Shown here: piece after piece, positions 40,512 through 51,713 of the stretch
Position numbering within the stretch: the stretch's first letter is position 1
How the letters are laid out: every line of letters starts with the position of its first letter
Assembly (NCBI RefSeq): GCF_904849725.1
Contig: NC_058518.1
Coordinates: 414,725,081-414,789,080 of the forward strand
Source: Hordeum vulgare subsp. vulgare
Taxonomy: Eukaryota > Streptophyta > Magnoliopsida > Poales > Poaceae
Length of the DNA stretch: 64,000 nucleotides
Direction of reading: 5' to 3'
Program-made: the position numbers and the translations under genes
Notes under the pieces: generated by a model
What the model was told of the DNA's origin: nothing
The model's database searches: none
The model's input: only the letters and a program-made list of their open reading frames with translations

Positions 40512-42015
40512 TGATACGTCCATTTTGCATCATGCTTTCATGTTGATATTTATCGCTTTTTGGGCTGTTATTACACTTCACGGTACAATACTTATGCCTT
40601 TTCTCTCTTATTTTGCAAGGTTTACATGAAGATGGAGAATGCCGACAGCTGGAATTCTGGCCTTAAAAAGGAGCAAGTTTGAGATACCTATTCTGCGCAA
40701 CTCCAAAAGCCGTGAAAATCAACGAGGATTTATTTTGGAATTTATAAAAAATATTGGGCCGAAGAAGTGCCAGAGGGGAGCTAGCAGGAGGCCACAAGCC
40801 TGCTAGGCGCGACCCCCTGGTCGCACCTAGGGGGCTTGTGGGCTCCCTGGTGGCCCTCTGGCCCCATCCTTTGCTACAAGAAGGGTTTCGTTCTAGAAAA
40901 AATCAGGAGGAGGCTTTCGGGAGGAATCACCGCCGCCACGAGGCAGAACTTGAGCAGAACCAATCTAGATCCTGCCGGGGAAACTTCCCTCACGGAGGGG
41001 GAAATCGTCGCCATCGTCATCACCAACACTCCTCTCATCGGAGGAGACTCATCACCATCAATATCTTCATCAGCACCATCTCATCTCCAAACCCTAGTTC
41101 ATCTCTTGTAACCAATCTCCATCTCGCGACTCCGATTGGTACTTGTACGGTTGCTAGTAGTGTTAATTACTCTTTGTAGTTGATGCTAGTAGGATTACTT
41201 GGTGGAAGATTATATGTTCAGATCTTTGATGATACTCATTACTTCTGTGGTCATGAATATGATTATGCTTTGTGAGTAGTCACTTTTGTTCCTGAGGACA
41301 TGGGATAAGTCATGCTATAAGTAGTCATGTGAATTTGGTATTCGTTCGATATTTTGATGTGTTGTATGTTGTCTTTCCTCTAGTGGTGTTATGTGAACGA
41401 CGACTACATAATACTTCACCATTATTTGGGCCTAGAGGAAGGCATTGGGAAGTAGTAAGTAGATGATGGGTTGCTAGAGTGACAGAAGCTTAAACCCTAG
41501 TTTATGCGTTGCTTCGTAAGGGGCTGATTTGGATCCACTAGTTTAATGCTATTGTTAGATTTTGTCTTAATTCTTCTTTCGTAGTTGCGGATGCTTGCGA
41601 GAGGGGTTAATCATAAGTGGGATGCTTGTCCAAGTAAGGGCAGTACCCAAGCACCGCTCCACCCACATATCAAACTATCAAAGTACCGAACGCGAATCAT
41701 ATGAACATGATGAAAACTAACTTGACATAAATTCCCATGTGTCCTCGGGAGCGTTTTACCTCCTATAAGAGTTTGTCCAGGCTTGTCCCTTGCTACAAAA
41801 GGGATTGGGCCACTTTGTTGCACCTTTGTTACCGTTGTTACTTGCTACTTGCTATGAATCATCTTATCACACAACTATCTGTTACCGATAATTTCAGTGC
41901 TTGCAGAGATTACCTTGCTGAAAACCACTTGTTAGATCCTTCTGCTCCTCGTTGGGTTCGACACTCTGACTTATCGAAAGGACTACGATAGATCCCCTAT
42001 ACTTGTGGGTCATCA
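40512..42015 (+). repeat. A4 3' LTR, 1504 bp
   Basis: Starts TGATACGTCCATTTTGC, ends CTTGTGGGTCATCA. It is the best-preserved family A LTR here. Hairpin at 40,775-40,862, with arms that pair well although their sequence differs from other copies. The 5 bp after it are TGCTG; the matching 5' copy is not in the window because A4 lost its 5' end. Confidence 0.9.
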
Positions 42016-43301
42016 TGCTGCTGCACGCTTGGTCGATTGCCTCGTTCCTCGCCGCTGCTGAATCCTTAGGCCCTGCATCCCTTCGTTAGTACGCGTGTTT
42101 TTAATTTATTATTAGTTTGGCGTGAAACCAAATGACCCCCGTCTGGGTCTGCAGGGTACTTAGCTCGCGGGTTTGCGCCGGTCCCATCTGTAGCTCCTCT
42201 TGAGTATCTCCTGCTCTGTAGGTGGGATGGGGTGGAGACCCTTTCAACACTCTATGTTTGCGGGCCCTGGTCCCGCACCATATGACCGTCGAGGCTCCTG
42301 AGGTTTGATGCTCACGAGCCCCCTTTGGCGCTTGAGCGATTCCTCTTACCGTTTCTTTTTTTGGTCATCGCCCAGGACGCCCTGAGGTCTCCTGAGACTA
42401 TTTGTGGTGATACCATGCTTTGATCCGGACCCCCGAGCAGGGGTTGATCGCCGAAAATGTTTGCCCCTCGGACGACAAGTCCTTGCTTTCGCTCCTTGGC
42501 CCTTAGGAGCGGTGTGGAGCATGCAGCTCCTCAGAAAATCCAAAAAAGAGAGGCTTCAAAGCTGGGAAAGCGCAAGAAAAAATTCCACCCCTTTTTTTTA
42601 ACACATCAACTTTTAAAATTGACATATTTAAGTCCGACACAAGATAGTTCGAAATCCAGGAAAAAGCAAGAAAACGCCACGTCCGACACCTAGGCTGGCA
42701 TAGTCATTGGTGGACTATGTGGGTTTTGTTGCCAGTTGCGGGCATAGTCATTGGTGGATTGAGTCAATTGCCTCCGTCTTCCCCCCCCCCCCAGCATGGA
42801 GCATAGGGCTTCCACTAGGTGTGGGGTGGACCCCTTCCGCGTCCTCGGGGGCCCCTGGGCGCATACAGCCTCGACTCGTTATTACGTGAGACTGTCATGA
42901 TGGGGGTGTCACTGGGAGGTCGCGAGGACGCTTTAACCTCGCGAGTGTCCCTACCCCTGAGGCATAGGCGCCTGATTCCGGAAGTCATTGATGGACTGTG
43001 TTGATCGCCGCCGTTCCCCCCCCCCCCCCCCAGCGTCGAGCGTAGGGCTTCCACTAGGCGTGGGATGGACCCCATCCACGTCCTCTGGGGGGTCTCGGCG
43101 TATACAGCCTCGGCTCGTTATTACGTGAGAGTGTCACGGGATGAAGTAGGTTCCGGAAGGATTGAAGGACGATGCAGAGGTGCGATGGGTTGATGCAGGT
43201 CGTGCGCGCTCTTTCTCCTGAGGCCGGTTGAGGGCTTTTCTATTGCTCTACGTTGGCAGGTCCCAGTCCCGCACATTTTCCCTACCGCGTGAGGCGCCTC
43301 A
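42016..43301. other. Unclassified GC-rich stretch with a 239-bp imperfect duplication and poly-C runs
   Basis: No coding support. Two related units hold ATAGGGCTTCCACTAGG-like text at about 42,803 and 43,042 (period 239), each preceded by CATTGRTGGACT and a poly-C run (12 C at 42,781-42,792; 16 C at 43,016-43,031), and followed by CTCGTTATTACGTGAGA. It could be part of a degraded DNA transposon or LTR element; I cannot place it. Confidence 0.45.
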
Positions 43302-45061
43302 TGTTGGAAATATGCCCTAGAGGCAATAATAAAGTGGTTATTATTATATTTTCTAGTTCATGATAATTGTCTATTATTCATCCTATAATTGTATTAACCG
43401 GAAACCGTAATACATGTGTGAATATATAGATCACAATGTGTCCCTAGTGAGCCTCTACTTGGCTAGCTCGTTGATCAATAGATGATCATGGTTTCTTGAT
43501 CATGGACATTGGATGCCATTGATAACGAGATCACATCATTGGGAAATGATGTGATGGACAAGACCCAATCATAAGCATAGCACTAGATCGTGTTGTTCGT
43601 CTGCTAAAGCTTTTCTAATGTCAAGTATCATTTCCTTAGACCATGAGATTGTGCAACTCCCGGATACCGTAGGAGTGCTTTGGGTGTACCAAACGTCACA
43701 ATGTATCTCGGTGATTATAAAGGCGCACTACGGGTATCTCCGAAAGTGTCTGTTGGGTTGTACGAATCGAGACTCGGATTTGTCACTCTCTGTGACGAAG
43801 AGGTATCTCTGGGGCCACTCGATAATCCATCATCATATTGAGCTCAGTGTGACTAAGGAGTTAGCCACGGGATGATGTGTCATGAAACGAGTAAAGAGGC
43901 TTGCTGGTAATGAGATTGAACAAGGTATAGGGATACCGACAATTGAATCTCGCGCAAGTATCATACCGGTAGACAAAGGGAATTGCATACGGGATTGATT
44001 GAATCCTTGACATCATGGTTCATACGATGAAATCATCATGGAACATGTGTGAACCAACATGGATATCCAGACCCCGTTGTTTGTTATTGGCCGGAGAGAT
44101 GTCTCGGTCATGTCTGCATGTCTCCCGAACCCGTAGGGTCTACACACTTAAGGTTCGATGATGCTAGAGTTGTAAAGGGAATAGCATGTGGTTACTGAAG
44201 GTTGTTCGGAGTCCCGGATGAGATCCTGGATGTCACGAGGAGCTCCGGAATGGTCCAGAGGTAAAGATTGATATATAGGATGTCCTGTTTTGGTCACCGG
44301 AAAAGTTTCTGGCTCATTGGTAGTGTACCGGGAGTGCCGGGAGGGTGCCGGAGGGCCCCCGGGAGGGGTGTGACGACCAAAGGAGTCCATGGGCTGTTAG
44401 AGGAGGTGGACCAGACCTTATTGGGATGGCCAAAGACTTTCCTAAATGCACATGCGCATAGGGATAAAGGAGATAAGGCAAGGAAGCTTAAAAGGAAAGG
44501 AGGAAGAGTCCTACCAAGGGAGTCCACCTCCCTTGTGGGAGGAGGACTCCTCCCTAGCTTCGGCCGAAGCTCCCTCTCCTTGGAGGAGGGGACAAGGCAG
44601 CATCCCTCTCCCTCCTCCTCTATATACTTGAGGTTTTGGCCTTTTGGGAACACACAATTAATCTCTCCCAAGGCGCAACCCTCTCTCTCTCTTCTTCCTC
44701 CTCCGCAGAGCTTGACCAAGCCCTCCCGGAGAACCACATAGCTCCACCGCCACTACGCCGTCGTACTATTGGAGCTCTTCCTCAACTTCTCCTCTCTCCT
44801 TGCTGGATTAAGAAGGAGGAGACGTCACCGGGCTGTACGTGTGTTGAACGCGGAGGTGTCGTGATTCGACACATAGATCGGAATCCACCGGGATCTGAAT
44901 CGCTGCGAGTACGACTCCATCAATCGCGTTCATAGTAACGCTTTCGCTTAGCGATCTTCAAAGGTATGAAGATGCTCTACCCCTTTGCTTGTTGCTGGTT
45001 TATCCATAGATAGATCCTTGTATGGCATAGGAATTTTTTGAAATTACTACGATCCCCAAGA
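43302..45061 (+). repeat. Angela/BARE/WIS-type Copia 5' LTR, 1760 bp
   Basis: Starts TGTTGGAAATATGCCC, the well-known beginning of the Triticeae Angela/BARE1/WIS LTRs, and includes ACCATGAGATTGTGCAACTC and CCGGATACCGTAGGAGTGCT blocks. It ends near CCCCAAGA, with a primer-site-like sequence next. The last two bases are GA rather than CA, by mutation. Confidence 0.88.
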
Positions 45062-46328
45062 GTGGCATCCGAGCCAAGGTTCTATGCATAGATTCTATGC
45101 ACGAGTAGAACACAAAAGTTCTGGGCACTGATCTGTCAATTTGCTTGCTGTTACTAGTCTTATCTTGATTCAGCGACATCGTGGGATGAAGCGGCCCGGA
45201 CCGACTTTGCACATACTCTTACGTGAGACTGGTTCCACCGCCTGACATGCACTAGGTGCATAAGGTGGCTAGCGGGTGTCTGTTTCTCCCACTTTAGTCG
45301 GATCTGATTCGATGAAGAGGGTCCTTATGAAGGGTAAATAACATTGGCATATCAATGTTGTGGCTGTCACGTAGGTAAGAAATGTTCTTGCTAGAAACCC
45401 TAACCAGCCATGTAAAACTTGCAACAACAATTAGAGGATGTCTAACTTGTTTTTGCAGGGTATGCTATGTGATGTGATATGGCCAAAAGGATGTGATGTT
45501 ACATATGTGATGTATGAGATTGATCATGTTCTTGTAATAGGATTCACGACTTGCATGTCGATGAATATGACAACCGACATGAGCCATAGGAGTTGTCTTA
45601 ATTTATTGTATGAGATGCAACACCATGTTGATTACTTTACTTGATCGCTAACGGTTAGCTATAGTAGTAGAAGTAATAGTTGGCGAGACGACTTCGCGAT
45701 GACACAACGATGGAGATCATGATGATAGAGATCATGGTGTCATGCTGGTGACGATGATGATCATGGTGCCCCGAAGATGGTGATCAAAGGAGCAAGATGA
45801 TATTGGCCATATCATGTCGCTATATGATTGCATGTGATGTTTATCATGTTTTACATCTTATTGCTTAGAACGACGGTAGCAAATATAAGATGATCCCTCA
45901 TAAAATTTCGAGATATGTATTCCCCTAAGTGTGCACCATTGCGAAGGTTCGTTGTTTAAAAGCACCACGTGTTGATCAGGTATGATAGATTCTAACGTTC
46001 GCATACAACGGGTGTAAGCCAGTTTGCACACGCAGAACACTTAGGTTGACTCGACGAGCCTAGCATGTACATACATGGCCTCGAATACTGGAGATCGAAA
46101 GGTAGAACATGAGTCGTATGGTTGATACGATCAACATAGAGATGCTCACCATTGATGACTAGTCCGTCTCACATGATGATCGGACACGGGATAGTCGACG
46201 TGGATCATGTGTCACTTGGATGACTAGAGGGATGTCGATCTAAGTGGGAGTTCATTAGTAATTTGATTAGATGAACTTAATTATCATGAACTTAGTCTAA
46301 AAGTGTCTTTACAAATATTGTAGATCCA
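45062..46328 (+). other. Copia primer site (45,063-45,074) and untranslated leader
   Basis: TGGCATCCGAGC at 45,063 resembles TGGTATCAGAGC, complementary to initiator tRNA-Met, with changed bases. The rest is the long leader typical of Angela/BARE elements. I see no gene in it. Confidence 0.65.
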
Positions 46329-46832
46329 ATGGCCAACGCAAATGTCCCATTCAACTTCAACGCGTTCCTAGAGAAAACCAAGCTGAAAGACGATGGGAGC
46401 AACTATGCAGACTGGGCTCATAACTTAAAGCTCATCCTCATGGCTTCCAAGAAGGCATATGTCCTTGATGCACCGCTAGGTGATCCTCCCGTTCCTGCGG
46501 CGACCCAGGACGTTAGGAACGCCTGGCAGTCGCGGAGTGATGACTACTCTCTCGTTCAGTGCGGCATGCTTTACAGTTTAGAACCGGGGCTCCAAAGGCG
46601 TTTCGAGCAACACGGAGCATATGAGATGTTCGAGGAGCTGAAACTTGTTTTTCAAGCTCATGCCCGGGTCGAGAGATATGAAGTCTCCGACAAGTTCTTT
46701 AGCTGTAAGATGGAGGAGAATAGTTCTGTCAGTGAGCACATACTCAAAATGTCTGGGTTGCACAACCGCTTGACTCAGCTGGGAGATGAACTGCCGGATG
46801 ATGCGGTCATTGACAGAATCCTCCAGTCGCTT
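46329..46832 (+). pseudogene. gag: Copia gag, cut by insertion of element D after 168 codons
   Basis: From ATG 46,329: FNFNAFLEKTKLKDDGSNYA, DWAHNLKLILMASKKAYVLD, HARVERYEVSDKFFSCKMEE and SVSEHILKMSGLHNRLTQLG, the UBN2-type gag of Angela/BARE Copia elements. The frame is intact to ILQSL, where D begins (46,833). The open frame that runs on to 47,072 is D sequence. The 3' part of this Copia is not in the window. Confidence 0.85.
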
Positions 46833-49800
46833 TGTGACAGCCCGTTGCCGACGTTCCAGAAGATTCCCCCTTTTTTTCCGTTTTCGTCGTGTGTCTCTTT
46901 TCTGTTGTCGCATCATCATCGCATCATGTGCATCATCAGCATTGCATCGGCATCCCGTTGTCGCCTGTTTTCAAAACTTGCATCCGTTAGTAATTGCCGG
47001 TTCTCGTCGTTGTCCGTTCTGAGTCCGACCGCACACGCACGCGCCCGCGGCACCGTCGAAACCCTGTTTTAAAAGTGTGCGTTAAACTTTCTATGATCGA
47101 GGTGAAACTTGGCATGCGGTCGTAATTAGTTGTAGCTAGGCCGCCTGTCGAATTTCGTCGCGATCGGAGACCGTCTGGTACCCGAACGGTCGCCCGTAGC
47201 GGCACCGTATTCGGTCTACCGTCGCACGTCTGTCGGTGTTTCAAAATTCGTGCCGCGTCGCCCGTTCTCCCTCTCGTCTCCGGATATCCCCTCTACACGG
47301 CCGCATACCCATACCCGCGTTCGGAATCGTCCGAATCCGACCCCGTGGTTGGATCCGGAACGCGATTCCGGTTAACTGAGACCCCCCGTTTGTCTATATA
47401 TATAGCCCCCATGCCATTAATTAGACAACCCCCTCTCTCTCCTCCTCGTTTTCTGCGCAGCCCCCACCAAACCCTAGCCTCCCACCTCTCTCTCCTCCAC
47501 CCACCAGCCCCCGCGGGCCTGCCAGGCCCGATCCAGGACCGCCCGGGCCCGAGCCGCCGTCGCCCCCGTTCGAGCTCCCTACCCAAGCTCGTGCCGAGGC
47601 TTCCCCCACGTGCGCCGCCAGCCCTGCCCGTGCTCTCACTGCCCGCCGCCGGCTGTGGCCGCCCTGTGCTCGCCGAAGCCCGCCGGCCGACCTCCTCAAA
47701 CCAGCCGCCGCTAGATCCGGCGTTGTCGCCTTCCATGCCGTCGGCCGAAGCTCGCATGCCGCAGCCGCCATGGATCCGGTGCCCCTCGCGTGCTCCGCTC
47801 CCCGTAGCCGGCCGGATCCGGTCTGATCCGGTCTGGGCTGGGGTCCCTCCGCCTCCCCGCGTCCCAAGACGGCGCCCGCCTCGCTGCATGGCCGCCGCCA
47901 TTGCTGTCACGAGCTCGTGCGGGAGGAGGCAACCGTCGCCCGAGCGGCTCAGCATCGCCCTGGCCGCGTGGGCCTGCTGCGCCCCAACCGGCCCAGGTCC
48001 CAAGCCTGCACGAGGAGCCTCCGCAGTGGCCCAGCACCGAGCCGGCCCAGGTCCCTGGCCGCGCCTTCGCCCCCAAGGCAAGGCCCAGTCACCTTCTCCA
48101 CCGACCTGGCCCATGGCCCAGGTGAGTCCCGCCCCTATCCAGCGTCGTGTGCGCTTCTTAGTGTCTTGCGCTGCCCCTGTCGGCCCATTTAGTAATTTAG
48201 GTTTTTATTTCGTTTTAGATAATTCCAGTAAATATACGTATATTAATATGCCCGTATCTTTTTATCCGTAAGTCGGAACGAGGCGTATCTTATATGGTTT
48301 TGGGGTAGCTTCGCGAGTAGAACACGATTTCACAACTTGCAAATATGTTTGACGTAGTTTAGCGTGCCATATACATTGTTTACCATGCTGTCTATATAGG
48401 ATAGACGCCGTATTTTTTTTCGCGCTAGGCCGTTTTGTCCGAATGCCGTTTTAGAAATGCCCATGTTTTAGGGACCATTTTTTCCAAGCTTTTAAGAGCA
48501 GTCATTTGTATTTTTGCGTGTAGGGAATTGCCTCTAGTTTATTTTCCCGTATATAGGTTATTTTCCCGCATTAATGTGTGGCTTTATTTTGTGTTGCAAA
48601 CCCCACGATTTTTCTGTGCAATTAGTTTTAGCTTTCGAGTAAGTTAGTTCGCGAGATATTTTGCTATGTTGCCCCTTTGATTAATTCGTAGGATTTATTC
48701 CGTGCGTCGTTTGACGGAGTTGTCAACTAGAGAGTTGATCTTGGATGTTTTGTTTGGCCCCTGGTATTTTTGGTTGCAATAGAAATGCATGTTTAGGTGT
48801 GTATTGCTTGCTCTCAAGTTGCTAGAAATAGTGCTGTTTTAGAGGAGCTGAAATATTTCTAAGTCTGGAATCTGTTATTATTTTGTTGCTGTTTTGTTTT
48901 GCTTCTAGCTTGTGATCTGTAGCTCTTTTGAGGTTGGTCCAATGGAGTTATTTGTACCCCTTGTGTTTCTCTAGCATGCTGTTAATTTTCATGCCATTTG
49001 GAGACCTGTAGCTATAGGTTTTGCTGTTGTCAATATTGCTTCAGATCAAAAACTGCACTTTCATCAGGTGTAATTTTCACTAAGTCTGAAATAGTGTGTG
49101 GGAAGTCATTTTGTGACTTCTTTCCCTAGTGATCCTTGCTGCCATGCTAGTTGATGTTAGTTGTTCGTAGTAGTGCGTCTTGCCCTCTTCCGTTCCATGC
49201 CTTGCTTGAGTTTATCGGAGTTGTGTAGCCCGTAGTTGTGGGGTGTAGAATATGTTATGTGGCTGATTTTGGCAGATTGTAGTCATTTCTTGTTTTGCTC
49301 GTAGTTTTTAAACCGTAGCTCCGATTTGATCGTGTCCTACATGAAACTTGCTTAGAATATCATGTAGTCTCATGTTCTCTTGCTGTTTGTATATTTTGAA
49401 GCGCTCGTGACCGTCGTTGCACACATTTTGCATTCATGCCATCATATCTTGCGGTGCTTGTATCTTTTGATCCGTAGCTCCGTTGGAGATGTTCTCTACG
49501 TGTAGATTTCTTGCCTTGTCGCGTAGAATCACGTGAACCTGTTTGTTTTGCTTTTTAACAACTAATTAAATGCATTAGTTCAGATCTGGACAGAATTGTA
49601 AATTAACATGTGAGGTCGTCTCGGAGATGCTATATGTCGTTTCCGACCTCATTTAAAATGTCTAGATAGGTAGTTTAATTTCTGCTTCACCTCTTGCATG
49701 TTTGACAACATTAATATTGCCGTGTAAATAACCGGGAGTGAACTAAATAATTCATATGTGGAGTTTCGTCAATATGCAACTCGTGCATATTGAACTTCAC

Positions 49801-51698
49801 TTAATGTGTAGTGTTTGATTGTGTGAATTGTCATGCCGTGACTTGCATATATTCAGCTGCTCATGCATCATATGTGTTGTGCATCATGTGGGGAATTTCG
49901 AGTGTTGATTTGTGTTTCCGGTTTGCTTCGTCTCGATAGAGTTCCGCAAGCGTGTCGGATGTGAGGACCCGTTCGACTACGTCGGTTCGTCTGCTTCACG
50001 GAGTCATTCTTCTTTCAAGCGGGATCTCAGGCAAGATGGTCATTTCCCCAGATACCATTACTATCATTGCCATGCTAGTTTACCGTTTCTGTCGATTATG
50101 TCTCGTTGCCTACCACATGTTAAATATCAGCCTCTCAACAATGCCATGAAAACCATCAACCTGTTCAACCTAGCAAACCACTGATTGGCTATGTTACTGC
50201 TTGCTTAACCGTGTTGATAGCGTTGCTAGTTGCAGGTGCAGATGCTTCCATGTGATAACATGGGTTCCTTCTCATATCACCCTATTAAATGCTATTTAAT
50301 TTAATGCACCTATATACTTGGTAAAAGGTGGAAGGCTCGGCCTTTCTAGCCTGGTGTTTTGTTCCACCTTTGTCCCCTTAGTTTCCGGCTACCGGTGTTA
50401 TGTTCCATAATTGAGCGCTCCTAACACGATCGGGGTTGTTATGGGGACCCCCTTGATAATTCGTTTTAGATTAAAGTTGGTCTGGCAAGGCCCAACTTTG
50501 GTACTACATTTGCCTAATAACTAATGAACTGCATAGGGAGTAATTAACCCGAGGATAATTTAATCAACCCCCGGGCCAGTGCTCCTCATGAGTGTTGGTC
50601 CAAAACAGAGCAGCTTATTAACGCTACCCGGGGCAACTCGACGTTTGGCGTGGTAACCATCGCTCATCCGTCGTGTCCTGAGAACGAGGTACGCGACTCC
50701 TATCGGGATCGTCGACACGTCGGGCGGCCTTGCTGGGTTAGTTTTACCTTTGACGGAATATCTTGTGCATCGGGATTCCGGTGATGCTTTGGGTAATCTC
50801 AGAGTTGAGGTTTTCCACTAGGGAATCCGACGAGATCGCGAGCTTCGTGATTGAGGATTTCTATGCGGCTTGTGATAATTTGTGATGGACTAGTTGGAGC
50901 ACCCCTGCAGGGTTAAATCTTTCGGAAAGCCGTGCCCGCGGTTATGTGGCAACGTGGAAACTTTGTTTAACTCTGGTTCTAGATCACTTGAAGTTAACTT
51001 AATTAAAATTTGCCAACTATGTGCGTAACCGTGACTGTCTCTTCCGTGAGTTCCTTCTCCGATCGAGGACACGGTGGGGTTATGTCTGATGTAGGTAGGT
51101 GGTCAGGATCATTCATTTGATCATCAGTAGACATGTCCGTTATGAGTAGATCATCCCTCTCTTATTTCTTGTACTCGTAAGTTAGCCACCAAATATATGC
51201 TTAGCCGCTGCTGCAACCTCACCACTTAACCTTACCTCACCCATTAAGCTTTGCTAGTCTTGATACCTTTGGAAATGAGATTGCTGAGTCCCCTGTGGCT
51301 CACAGATTACTACAACACCAGTTGCAGGTACATGTAAAGGTTACTTGACGCGAGCGCGTTGATTGTTCATTTGGAGTTGCTTCTTCTTCTTCTTCTTCAT
51401 CGATCTAGGATGGGTTCCAGGCCGGCAGCCTGGGATAGCAAGGATGGACGTCGTTCTTATTTTTCTCGTTTGTTTTCGTCCGTAGTCGGACCCTACTCTT
51501 ACTCTTGATGATTATGTAATGTACTGATGTGACTCTGATGTAGCTTGTGGCGAGTGTAAGCCAACTCTTTATATATCTCTTCTTTTCAGTACATGTACTT
51601 GTAACGATATCCATTCTTGCGGCACGACGAGATGCGCTTTTATCCCTGACAAGGCCCTCGTGCCAAATTGAGGATAGGGTCGCATCTTGGACGTGACA
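46833..51698 (+). repeat. Long LTR (4866 bp) of element D
   Basis: Starts TGTGACAGCCCG, interrupting the Copia gag, and ends CTTGGACGTGACA, followed by an initiator-Met primer site. The left flank CGCTT (46,828-46,832) should be the target duplication. The LTR has a strong TATA box (47,395-47,405), a GC-rich segment (47,440-48,130) that is open on both strands but shows no protein homology I recognise, a good splice donor (CAG/GTGAGT, 48,122) and then AT-rich sequence. It is unusually long; the 3' copy is outside the window or lost. Confidence 0.72.
47395..47405 (+). promoter_or_regulatory. TATA box of element D LTR
   Basis: TATATATATAG, about 25-35 bp before CATTAATTAGACAACCCCCT, in a GC-rich context; the likely core promoter of D. 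Confidence 0.55.
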
Positions 51699-51701
51699 AG
51701 T

Positions 51702-51713
51702 TGGTATCAGAGC
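51702..51713 (+). other. D primer-binding site (initiator tRNA-Met)
   Basis: TGGTATCAGAGC, a perfect match to the usual plant initiator-tRNA-Met site, 3 nt after the LTR end. Confidence 0.88.

Larger units (their letters stand above)
18693..42015 (+). mobile_element. A4: fragmented Athila-like gypsy copy, interrupted by B1 (with C inside) and a solo B LTR
   Basis: Three plus-strand pieces of one family A copy: 18,693-18,840 (RT/RNase H joint), 36,840-37,365 (most of ORF3 to the polypurine-like motif) and 39,017-42,015 (non-coding block, polypurine tract, complete 3' LTR). Between the first two lies B1; relative to A2, about 2.1 kb of A4 (RNase H, integrase, cassette) is missing, so a deletion accompanied or followed the B1 insertion. 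Between the last two is a clean solo LTR insertion. Confidence 0.75.

Noticed and set aside
46833..47072. C-terminal extension of the Copia gag frame
   Set aside because: This is D LTR sequence read by chance in the gag frame.
47293..48271. Long GC-rich frames on both strands in the D LTR
   Set aside because: Proline/arginine-rich low-complexity translations on all frames, no domain; explained by base composition of the leader.
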